Positions 35,731 to 44,263 of a stretch of DNA of 64,000 nt are shown here, in pieces. A program made the translations under genes and the position numbers. The first letter of the stretch is position 1. Each line of letters opens with the position of its first letter. The stretch covers positions 130,412,920-130,476,919 of the forward strand of contig CM043964.1 of assembly GCA_014529385.2 (NCBI GenBank), written 5' to 3'. This DNA is from Adiantum capillus-veneris. Lineage: Eukaryota; Streptophyta; Polypodiopsida; Polypodiales; Pteridaceae. The notes under the pieces are model-generated. The model did no database searches. It was given only the letters and a program-made list of their open reading frames with translations, and had not been told where the DNA came from.

Positions 35731-36333
35731 TCAATAAAGTCCTGTCGTCTTGAGCATCTGCAAATGTGATTCGTATCGTAGGTTGCCGATGGTCAAGGTT
35801 GGGCCGAATATTTTGCTTTCGTGGGTGAAAAAGCCGGTGTAGAAAGCTTCTTCGAATGTTTGCATGTGGAAGCTAGGCAAAAATATAATCCTCTGGTATA
35901 GGAGGTGCAACACTTTTGGAGAAGGCTGCAATGAAAGATCATACATCATATCAGTCACTGTGTCGGCCGTCGATAGTAGACTCGAGGTCGTGGCTTTATC
36001 TGGCGCGAACACTTCAATGCAAGCTAAGAGAGTCCTGCAAATTTTCTTGAGCATCTGACACGAAAGGTCAGGAGAGCCAGTAAAGAGCTTGATGGTGCCC
36101 GTTAGGGTTTTCACCATGTAGGCTTTACCTATTCTCTCTCCTGCCTTTGTTCCTGGCATCCTGGGGTAATTAAGCCAATTTGGCTTCTTTTCTGCAATCC
36201 TGCCATGCTCTTTCCAGCTTCTGACTCTTGGCACCGGGCAGAAGGTTGCATTCTCCCGAATCTCCTTTGGTGCCTCCACCAAGTAGATGAGGTAGGCTGG
36301 GTATTTGCTCAGCCAACCTTTCCTCCATCTAGG
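35731..36333 (-). pseudogene. C-terminal extension of the 3' frame beyond a TAG stop
   Basis: In the same frame as the 890-codon 3' frame, directly after its TAG, about 200 more codons stay open to a stop at 35731-35733. The translation has no repeats and a globular composition (for example NLRYESHLQMLKTTGLY at the end). The simplest reading is that the original 3' protein had about 1090 residues and was cut by a nonsense mutation. Natural readthrough is the alternative. No family recognised and no membrane segment seen. Confidence 0.6.
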
Positions 36334-39006
36334 CTACGAATCTACAATCTTCTTTGATTGTTCCTCTTTTGTGATGTCGCCTTCGTAAAGAGCGACATAC
36401 TGCTCCTCCTCTATTCTCTTTTTCGTTTTTATCACTTCAAACTTCATCAAAGGGAAAGGCAGGCTGGGTTGCATCCACTCTTCATGGAGCACTTTTGTGT
36501 CTAATCCCTGAAGTCTAATGGAGATTAGGAGTCTCCTCTCCCATTCCATTTCCGCCTTGGCACTCTCCTCTGTTGAGTTTGCTATTTGGTCATGGAGCCT
36601 TTGTTCTTCTTCTTCAGAGATTCCTGAAGTCGAGGCCACCTCGTGAACTGGGGCTGGATCTTCAATTGTGGTTGCCTCTCCAGTTTCTGGTAGCTCTATG
36701 GCTGCTCCACCTGATTCTTCTTTTGGTGTCTCTGTCTCTCTTCTTTGTTGCTCTTGTAGATCTTGGAGCTGTTTGCGGAGGGTCTCATTCTCTGTTCTTA
36801 GTGTTTGATTTTCTAAAGTGAGCCTCTCCTCTGCTGCCAATGATCCCTCCGCAATGTGCAACCTTTGCACTTGCTCTAATCTTAGCTCTCTTTGTAAGCT
36901 TCGGACCTGGTCTTCCAGAGCTGGTACAAGAGCTCCCTCTTGTTCGGTTCCTGCTCTGCTAGCTCTAGGGGTAGTCCTGAGTCTAGTGATTGTTCTTTCT
37001 TGGAGCTCGACTCTTTCCCTTAGCTCAATGAGCTCATCTTTAGCCGCCTCCAAGTCGTCTTCCATCCGCTCCCTTGCTTCCTGTGCACTTGTTACTTCTC
37101 TTGAAGCCTCGGCTAGCTGGAGTATCAAGCCGTCTCTCTCGTTTTCCGCATCGTAGAGTGATGCTTTATGACTTTTAGATTCAGTCATAGCATCCTCTAA
37201 TTTCCTCTGCAACTCGGCTTCCCTTTGTTTGGCTGTCTCAATCTCCACTTCCTTTGCCTTGGATCTTTCTTTGATTTTGTTGAGCAGTTCATGCACCATG
37301 TGCATGTCTTTTTCATCTTCATCTGTCAGCTCTAAAGCTTTTTCTGGCACCACCTCCACTGGCTTCGGCTCTTCTAGTACGTTCTGCTCGTCCAGTTTCT
37401 CTTCACTCTCTTTTGTACTCTTTATTTTTTCCTCTGTCGCTCTCCGATCATCTTGTTTTTGTAGGTGGATCCCATAGACCGCCTCAAGGGCCTCTTCTTC
37501 AGTGTACCCTATCGCTACCAGATCCTCATAATCGTTTTTCTTTTGCTGAATTGGATCTATCTCCTTTTCCTTGGTCCCGGCCTCCGGCTTTTCCATACCA
37601 GCCGTGTCCATCTCTACTGTGGTCTCTTCCACAATGATTTCCGTCTTCTTCGGGCTTGGTACATCAGTAAAGGAGGGCTGATTGTCCTCAGTCATCTTGG
37701 CTTTCCCTTTGTTTGCTTGCCCGTCTTTCTCTTGAGGTTCAGTAGACTCATCTACTTTCTTCTTCCCCTTGTCGTCCTTTTTCAGCTTAGCTTTTAAAAG
37801 CTGTACTTCCTCTTCAGTGTATGGCTCGACAGGTTGCTGCTCCAGTATAGCCTCTGACTCCTCATAAGCTCTAATATATTGATCATATTGATCAACATGT
37901 GGCCTGGATGAGCTAGTTCCGACTTTAGTGGGGTCTGGAACCCACTTTTCTTCAAAGTCCCCCTTTAGAGCTCTTTCCGCTCTAAACTGCTCCACCAGTC
38001 TTTCCATTCTTGCCGCTTTCTGACTTTTGGTTTGCTTGGGAGCAACCTTCTTCTTTGCTTTCTTCATAAGCGGCTCATCCACATCCTCTTCAGGTTCTAA
38101 AACTATTTCTAGTTTCCTGCGTGCTCTTGTGGACGCCCTTTTGGATACTTCAGGCTGTTCTTCCTTCTCATCGGCTTCTCTGAGCCACTCATTCTGGGAG
38201 GGAACCTTTGGCCATTGATCTCTGGCTCCAATAGCTTCATAAGCTATTCTTGTCAGAACTTCAGCTCCTCCTATATACTTTAGCTTCTCGTTGTGCATGG
38301 CAATTACTTGCTCGTGGATGTGTTGAGCGTAATTCACCTCCTTTGGCATATTGCTCTTCAATGCCCATGTGATGGTAGTTGCAATGGCATGGGGTGGTGT
38401 CGTATACTTTTGCGGTCTTTTACTGCAAATATGGAGAAACTGGTTGTACAGTCGACAAAGGGTTGCCGCTCTTTGGTCTGCCATATCTCCATAGGTTGCA
38501 TTCTGTTTCTTGGACCCATAAACCTCTATAGCCTCCCTTCTTTCCCTGACAGAGCTCCCTTTGTTGTGCAGCTTCAATGCATCTGCAATGAGCTGTGGAG
38601 TGATCTGTACCTCTACTTTCTCTCCATCTATTGATGTTAATGTGGCTTTCCCATCCTTCTGAATGGAGGTTGCCAACTCATACACTCTTCTTGTATCTAC
38701 ACCTGATGGTCTCGACGTGAAGAATCTGTGCAAGTCTGCCCTTTCCAGGTACCTGCTGATGTTCTCTGACCTGCTATAATCCACCAATTCTTGTGGGATC
38801 ATCGGTATATCCACCGCTTGCCCTTGAGGATCTCTGAAAGTCCCCTGGTAGATCTTTATTCCCTCTTGTTCCAGTACTGCTTCCTCCACCCAAGTTTTGG
38901 TTGGCTTGAGGGTTTCTGCTGGAATGTCAAAGGGTTCCGCTTCTGCAAGAGCATCTTTGATTGTCGGTCTTTTTCTGTTTGTTGCTGATGACTTGGCGGA
39001 ATCCAT
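36334..39006 (-). CDS. 890-residue 3' (envelope-position) protein of the giant gypsy element
   Basis: Starts MDSAKSSATNRKRP. Residues about 50-260 look globular and resemble the plant transposon-associated domain found in Athila-type 3' frames (EVQITPQLIADALKLHNKG). Residues 295-330 are basic, with MKKAKKKVAPKQTK as a candidate nuclear localisation signal. Residues 390-490 are Lys/Glu-rich and disordered. Residues 490-512 (YEDLVAIGYTEEEALEAVYG) look like the first part of a UBA fold. Residues about 560-760 form a long heptad-patterned coiled coil, so the protein is probably a dimer or trimer. No signal peptide or transmembrane segment is visible, so despite its position it is not a convincing envelope protein. 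It lies downstream of the palindrome-bearing non-coding region. Function unknown. Confidence 0.8.
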   Translation of the reverse strand: MDSAKSSATNRKRPTIKDALAEAEPFDIPAETLKPTKTWVEEAVLEQEGIKIYQGTFRDPQGQAVDIPMIPQELVDYSRSENISRYLERADLHRFFTSRPSGVDTRRVYELATSIQKDGKATLTSIDGEKVEVQITPQLIADALKLHNKGSSVRERREAIEVYGSKKQNATYGDMADQRAATLCRLYNQFLHICSKRPQKYTTPPHAIATTITWALKSNMPKEVNYAQHIHEQVIAMHNEKLKYIGGAEVLTRIAYEAIGARDQWPKVPSQNEWLREADEKEEQPEVSKRASTRARRKLEIVLEPEEDVDEPLMKKAKKKVAPKQTKSQKAARMERLVEQFRAERALKGDFEEKWVPDPTKVGTSSSRPHVDQYDQYIRAYEESEAILEQQPVEPYTEEEVQLLKAKLKKDDKGKKKVDESTEPQEKDGQANKGKAKMTEDNQPSFTDVPSPKKTEIIVEETTVEMDTAGMEKPEAGTKEKEIDPIQQKKNDYEDLVAIGYTEEEALEAVYGIHLQKQDDRRATEEKIKSTKESEEKLDEQNVLEEPKPVEVVPEKALELTDEDEKDMHMVHELLNKIKERSKAKEVEIETAKQREAELQRKLEDAMTESKSHKASLYDAENERDGLILQLAEASREVTSAQEARERMEDDLEAAKDELIELRERVELQERTITRLRTTPRASRAGTEQEGALVPALEDQVRSLQRELRLEQVQRLHIAEGSLAAEERLTLENQTLRTENETLRKQLQDLQEQQRRETETPKEESGGAAIELPETGEATTIEDPAPVHEVASTSGISEEEEQRLHDQIANSTEESAKAEMEWERRLLISIRLQGLDTKVLHEEWMQPSLPFPLMKFEVIKTKKRIEEEQYVALYEGDITKEEQSKKIVDS

Positions 39007-39172
39007 GGATCCTGTAACTCCAATTTCAGAAGTTAGCGTCTTTTTAGTACTGAAAGCCGAAATGAAGCTTTTAACTATTCAAATGACTTGAAAATTGAAA
39101 CATGAGCTATTCAGGGCCTAAGGATGCAGGGTAGGTGAAAAAATATGCAAACTGGGCACAAAATCATGCTTG

Positions 39173-40184
39173 AGACATCATACGCGTATGATGTCTTTTG
39201 TGTCAAAATGACTTCATATTGGTTGTGCTTGTAGCTGATAGTGTATACATGAGTATCATATGCTTGGATTTGAGTTTGGATCCCATTTGGTCAGGTTTTA
39301 GCCAGTTTAGTCCAGTTCAGGCTCTTGGCAAAATTTTGAAAGGGAATAGGATTTTATGATCCAAATTGGATAAAACTTGGTGGTTCACCTTCAAATGGCA
39401 TGTAGATCACTTCTGTTTGGTGGTTGAAGCCCTGAGGTGCCAAAATCACATAGTGAGACATTATACGCGTATGATATCTTTTAGTGTAATTTTGGACCAA
39501 AATTCTCTATAAGCTTGGATATGGCTTTAGATAGGCTTATTCAGTGGATTTATGAATTTTGGATAGATTTTGGGCTAAAAAATGACTCTGGATACATCAT
39601 ACGCGTATAATGTCTTTTTCATCAATTTTTCATGGGATTGGTTCTGTGGACTCCCCATGTACTAGTGAAGGACTGTCCCTACTCAAATCTTGGTTTGGAC
39701 TTGAGTATGTTGGATTTGGGCTAAAATAGGCTTTGGATGAAGGATTTTTCCTCAATTGGGCTAATGGGGTGATCCACTTGACCAAATGGTTCCAAACTTC
39801 ATATGTAGCATGTATTAGATATATATAATGGATGTATGATGTCAAATGAGCAGTTTTGGCTCTGTAAGTGCAAATAGACATCATACGCGTATGATGTCTT
39901 TTGTGTCAAAATGGTGCTTTTTGGTTCCAGATAGCTTATAGATGTGTTTATCAACAATCCTACAAAGTTTCAATGAGTTTGGAGTTATTTTGACAAAATT
40001 AGGACCAAAAATCAATTTTTATGGCCTACTTTGTGTCTTTTTGGTTTTCCTTGGGTTTTCTAACTCCAATTCTCATGATACTTGGTTCATAGGATGTGAT
40101 TAACATGTGGAATGAGGCTATGCACTCAAATGTTGAAATGGATGTGAAAATCATGCTGTGAGACATCATACGCGTATGATGTCT
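39173..40184. repeat. 3' array of five 24-bp palindromes
   Basis: Copies at 39173-39196, 39456-39479, 39592-39615, 39876-39899 and 40161-40184. The consensus is the half AGACATCATACG followed by its own reverse complement CGTATGATGTCT. Copies at 39173, 39876 and 40161 are perfect. The other two have substitutions only in the outer positions, and ACGCGT is invariant. Spacing is 283, 136, 284 and 285 bp. Every copy is followed on the plus strand by TTT or TTTT. Could be a binding site for a dimeric protein or, in RNA, a hairpin with a self-complementary CGCG loop. Confidence 0.95.
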
Positions 40185-40521
40185 TTTCTTGAAATGTTGG
40201 TCTTTTTGTGCAAAGAATGCTTTGTGCTAGTGCCCTAAGCCCTGCTAACTAGTTTTCAACTTAAAAAGTCATCACTTTAGCTAAAAAGCCCCCTTATAGG
40301 AATTTCAGTCTCCGAAGTCGTCTTTTTGCCTTGGAGTTGAATTTCTTCAACTTTTCTTCTCGAGAGTTGCATTTCCAGCTCATTGGATATGTTGTGAAGC
40401 CACCTATTTGGTTGAACTTGACTTTGGCTCCCCGTTCTCCATCTTTCTCCATTTGGTTTCCCGAAAGCGTCTTTTTCACCATTGGTAAGTGAATCAGCTT
40501 TCTTTTGGGTTTTGCTTGCAA

Positions 40522-40544
40522 ACATAAGTCATCCATGTATATTT
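40522..40544 (-). repeat. 23-nt copy of the reverse transcriptase YMDDLC coding sequence
   Basis: Identical to 45557-45579, which encodes the IYMDDLC active-site motif. The flanks are unrelated. Lies in non-coding DNA of the same element. Confidence 0.85.
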
Positions 40545-41793
40545 GAAGCTGCTTGTGAAGTTTCATGTCATTTGGTCGTCAATTTTAGCCGTTATGCCAA
40601 AATGACGCTTTGTGTGTCCGCAGCCGAATCGGTTGTTCTGACCTAATTTTGGTGATCCAAACCCGGAGATACTCCATGGTTGCATTGCCCTCGATGTTGT
40701 TAAGCTTCCTGAGAAGTTTTGTGTCGTTTCGATAACTTTTTCCTGTTTGCCTCTTGCAGGCTCTGTTGACCTAGGGTTTTTCAAGTCGTTCTTTCTCGAG
40801 CTTTGAATGTTAGAAACCCATCTTCTATGCTAGGGTAACCCACCTCTAAGTTCTTGCAAGGTTTGGTTAGGCGGTTGTGCCCCTACCTAGCGTTCTTCCC
40901 CATTCCCCGTCTGCTCTTGTTTCTTGGTTTTGGTCAGTTTTCGCGACAAAAGTTAACGATAAGCATCAAAAGCTTATGGCAACGAGTCTACCTCTCATGT
41001 CTGGTGTCCTCTGAGCTCTCGTAGCAGTCGTAGAAGGCGGTAGAAGGTCGGATGCTCCTGTGTGCTCTTTGCTCTCTCCAAGAAGGTAATAGTGGAAATG
41101 AGCTTGATAGTGAAGTGAAAAATACTTAACTTCGGACTTCCCGGATCACTTGTTACCAAATTTGACATGTGCTCCTATCTCGTCGTGAAATGCACTTTAG
41201 GATTTGAAATTTCTCAATTTTGACTCCGTTTGACCTGTTTCTGAGAAATCTGTCCACTTTGCCAAAATTCTGTCATTTCGGGCTTTCCGCAACTTTTTCA
41301 GAATTGTACCCAATTTTTACCATGGGTTGCCCTTGTCATTAGGACCATCACCGTCTATTCTTTTCTTTTTTCCGATCTCATTTCACCTGCTTTTTTATTT
41401 TTATTTTACTTTTATTAAGAAAATCATAAAAAATAAAGGAAAATAGCAAATTGAAGCCCAAAAATTCCAAACATACACGATAAATAGCTGGTAACCCTGT
41501 GTATATGAATATACACTTATTTGTGATTTCTGGACTTGGATTACCACTTTTTTTCACTTTTTAGCTCCAAAAACACTCTTATTTAGTGATATTTACACGT
41601 CTAGAGACCCAAATTCATCATTTGATCTCTTCTTGTTGCAAAACAAGGTATATAAGGGCATAAATATTATCAATATCTGCAATCAAACATAAAAATTGCA
41701 AAATCATGTAAGACACTGCCCTTGTAATATAATTTTTGTTTTTCTTTGTTTTTGGCGCTTGTAGCTGCTTTGTAACTCCTGTATACCTGTATA

Positions 41794-41807
41794 CCTCCCC
41801 CCCTCCT
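41794..41807 (-). other. Internal polypurine tract
   Basis: Element-sense AGGAGGGGGGGAGG, very close to the 3' polypurine tract core GGAGGGGGGAG at 35683-35694. Lies about 20 bp after the last pol-side frame ends. May prime plus-strand synthesis internally, or mark an ancestral 3' end. Confidence 0.6.
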
Positions 41808-41828
41808 AGTTTGAGTCCTCCCGGACGA

Positions 41829-43472
41829 CTATGAAGTGTCTGTGGGCGAAGCATTGTAGTTGTTTTGGTCATAAGTTCCCAATGCAATTGCAGAGCGATG
41901 ATACAACAGTCTTTCCAATAAAGCTGCTCTTTGTTTGATTGAAGGATTGGTGGTTGGGTTTTGGATTGGTTTTGGCACTTCGGTAGCAGAATCAGTAGAT
42001 GGATTCTTCTTCACTTTGTTGTTCTTTTTCACAATCCAAATCTGCTTCCACTTTGCTTGTGCTTGCCACAAACTCTTTGCGACCCAAACCTGCTTTGTTT
42101 TTTGTGTTGATTTCCTCGCCTTGAAATACCTAGGAGTTTCCGTTGATTGTACTGAAGGGAGTTCCTGTTTACAATTCTTTGGGATCCAAATTTGCTTGCT
42201 ATGGCAGTGTGCCGTCGTGAACTTCTTTGGAATCCAGATCTGTTTCACTGTCCTTGATTGTCTGGAATCATTTTGTTGTCTAGTATTGAAGACCCTGTTT
42301 TCCACCTTTGTGTTCTCTGGCACAACCTTTTTTGGTCTCCATACCAACTTTGACTCCGTTTTTTCCCAAGGCTGAGCTGTTATATTATTGCTTGTCTTCC
42401 TTATCCACTGTTGAGAATTCCTCGTCGAAGAGTAATCCGGTTGGATAGAAACTTTTGGTTGCCATTGCTTCTTCTTTTTCTCTGGTTGTTGTTTACCTTT
42501 GTCTTTGGATTCGTCCTTTGGAGTTGGCTCTTCTCCTTTGGTGAACTTAACTGATTGACTTTCACCTTCGTATTTGATAAGCACTGATTTAGAACTCCAG
42601 TCAATCATTGCATTGTATTGCTTCTGCCATGGTTGTCCTAGCAATAATGGATGTTGTGTAGCTTGGCCTTCAACCACGTAAAACATATCAGGATACACAT
42701 ACTGGTTAATCTGTATATGTAAAACTGTGCATCCGACAATTTTGATTGAATTCTCAGAGTAACTCTTTAACTCTTGCTTGGTAGTTTGTAGTTTAGTGTC
42801 ATTTGTCAATTGTCTATACAAACATAGTGAAAGTAGGTTAGCTTGAGCTCCTGAATCCAATAGTTCTCTGGCTTTGATTTGGTTGGTTCCTACTTTGCAT
42901 TCAATGATGGGTTCTTCTTTGTCATTATCCATTTCTGTTATACTGACTGTGTTTATTCGTATTGCTCCTTCATTGCGCTGTTTCTGACGCAGTAGTCTTC
43001 TTTTCTCCATTTTTTCCTTCGCCTCGGCTTGCGCTTCCTCCACAATCATTTTCTTTTTCTGGACACGCAACTTTTCTTGATGTATTTTGAGAAGCATGTC
43101 TTGGGTTAGCGGCAAAAAGTACTTTTTCACTCTGCATCCACTAATCCAATTGGGCATTTCTTCTCCGTCTAATGTAGCAAGCTTAACAGCTCCACTTGGT
43201 GATAGATCTTTAATCACCAGAGGTCCCATCCCTCGCTTTTTAAGCTTCTTAGCATGCTGTTTCAGAGTGTAAACTAGGACATAGTCCCCAACCTTAAACT
43301 CTTTAGTCCGTACATGCTTATCAAAAAATTCTTTTTGTCGCCTTTTTTGAGCGTAGATAGAAGCTACTGCTTTTAGGCGAAGCTCGTCTAGCTTTTCCAG
43401 GTCATCTATTCTATCAGAAAGCTCGTGCCCTGTCCACTCTAGATCCTTAGCCACCCTTAAGGTTGAAATCAA
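41829..43472 (-). CDS. Integrase C terminus plus second retropepsin-like domain and Trp repeats
   Basis: 547 codons. Residues 1-120 continue the integrase (DELRLKAVASIYAQKRRQKEF, FKVGDYVLVY) after a 1-nt frame break. There is no chromodomain. Residues 120-170 are a charged helix. Residues about 188-300 look like an aspartic protease of the retropepsin fold: ARELLDSGAQANLLS with Asp at about 206, and HPLLLGQPWQKQYNAMIDW as the flap-side GQPW block. It differs from the protease of the upstream frame. Residues 336-484 carry about seven short repeats of the form (K/Q)Q-x-W-(I/V)-x-K (KQIWIPKKF, KQIWIPKNC, KQVWVAKSL, KQIWIVKKN and variants). A basic tail follows. A second protease domain after integrase is unusual. 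It may be an inactive binding module or process the 3' protein. Confidence 0.8.
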   Translation of the reverse strand: MISTLRVAKDLEWTGHELSDRIDDLEKLDELRLKAVASIYAQKRRQKEFFDKHVRTKEFKVGDYVLVYTLKQHAKKLKKRGMGPLVIKDLSPSGAVKLATLDGEEMPNWISGCRVKKYFLPLTQDMLLKIHQEKLRVQKKKMIVEEAQAEAKEKMEKRRLLRQKQRNEGAIRINTVSITEMDNDKEEPIIECKVGTNQIKARELLDSGAQANLLSLCLYRQLTNDTKLQTTKQELKSYSENSIKIVGCTVLHIQINQYVYPDMFYVVEGQATQHPLLLGQPWQKQYNAMIDWSSKSVLIKYEGESQSVKFTKGEEPTPKDESKDKGKQQPEKKKKQWQPKVSIQPDYSSTRNSQQWIRKTSNNITAQPWEKTESKLVWRPKKVVPENTKVENRVFNTRQQNDSRQSRTVKQIWIPKKFTTAHCHSKQIWIPKNCKQELPSVQSTETPRYFKARKSTQKTKQVWVAKSLWQAQAKWKQIWIVKKNNKVKKNPSTDSATEVPKPIQNPTTNPSIKQRAALLERLLYHRSAIALGTYDQNNYNASPTDTS

Positions 43473-44263
43473 GAATCTATTGGTAAGATAGCATTTAGCC
43501 CAAAAACCATGTTATATGGGGTCGTTCCTATTGATGTTTTATATGCTACCCTATATGCCCATAATGTTGAATGCAACTTCTGGTCCCAATCAGTTCTCGA
43601 TTCAGATACAATCTTCGTAAGGACCATGCATATGGTTTTGTTTGTTGCTTCAGCTTGTCCGTTTGCTTGTGGATGATACAGGGCTGATTTCCTATGGATT
43701 ACCATGAATTCATCTAGAAGGATCTCTATCACTTCATTTATAAAATGTGTGCCTCGATCACTCACAATTTCTATTGGCAATCCATATCGTACAAAGACGT
43801 ATTCATATAGAAATTGTGTCGTGGTCCTGGCATCTGCTTTGACCCACTTTGTTAGATAGTCTGTAGCCACAACGATGTATTGTGCATGAGTCTTATATGC
43901 AGGAGGTGAAATGGGTCCGACATAATCAATCTCCCATTTTGCAAAAGCTCTTGCCCCCATCATTGGTCTAAGCGGCATATCATCTCTTTTAAGTGGTACT
44001 TTGGTCCGCTGACAGTCATCACACCGTTTAACGTATTCCTCAGCGTCCATATGTAATGTTGGCCACCATATTCCTGCGGCTAAGACAAGTTTTGCTGTCT
44101 TATCACCTGAGAAATGGCCTCCACCTACTCCTCCATGAGCTTGCTCGAGGATTATCACATACTCAGACTCTGATGCACAAATCCTAAGCTGGTTGTCTTT
44201 ACCTCTCTTATAGAGTTGATCTCCTATTAAAGCGTAATCTCTAGCTTCTGTCTCTACAGATTT
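43469..44263 (-). CDS. Integrase zinc-binding domain and catalytic core
   Basis: In frame with the preceding RT/RNase H frame but separated from it by a TAG at 44266-44264. Counting from the Met at 44158, the zinc-binding residues are H8, H15, C46 and C49 (AHGGVGGGHFSG, RCDDCQRTK). The catalytic triad is D78 (WEIDYVGP), D134 (IVSDRGTHF) and E170 (HPQANGQAEATNKT), exactly 35 residues between the last two, as in active DD35E integrases. The frame ends at a TGA near 43469, where one T seems to be missing compared with the downstream frame. The core is therefore intact but cut off from its C terminus. Confidence 0.92.
   Translation of the reverse strand, partial: KSVETEARDYALIGDQLYKRGKDNQLRICASESEYVIILEQAHGGVGGGHFSGDKTAKLVLAAGIWWPTLHMDAEEYVKRCDDCQRTKVPLKRDDMPLRPMMGARAFAKWEIDYVGPISPPAYKTHAQYIVVATDYLTKWVKADARTTTQFLYEYVFVRYGLPIEIVSDRGTHFINEVIEILLDEFMVIHRKSALYHPQANGQAEATNKTICMVLTKIVSESRTDWDQKLHSTLWAYRVAYKTSIGTTPYNMVFGLNAILPIDS

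Larger units (their letters stand above)
39007..41828 (-). other. 3' non-coding region of the giant gypsy element with five palindromes
   Basis: No credible frame. Holds palindromes at 39173, 39456, 39592, 39876 and 40161, a 23-nt copy of the reverse transcriptase active-site coding sequence at 40522-40544, a short inverted repeat GTGTATAT-GA-ATATACAC at 41499-41516 and an internal polypurine tract at 41794-41807. Text between palindromes is weakly similar from interval to interval (a GATCCAAA...AAACTTG block about 100 bp before several of them), suggesting an old tandem repeat of about 284 bp. Confidence 0.8.

Noticed and set aside
36573-37797. Several plus-strand frames rich in Ser/Leu/Phe
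   Set aside because: They are the complementary reading of the Glu/Lys-rich coiled-coil frame on the minus strand.
39173-40184. Palindrome followed by T-run read as an intrinsic (bacterial-type) terminator or Pol III terminator
   Set aside because: The context is a plant retrotransposon transcribed from the other strand, and the motif occurs nine times at regular spacing without upstream Pol III boxes.
41935-42375. Plus-strand Cys/Phe-rich frame of 146 codons
   Set aside because: Antisense shadow of the second-protease/Trp-repeat frame.
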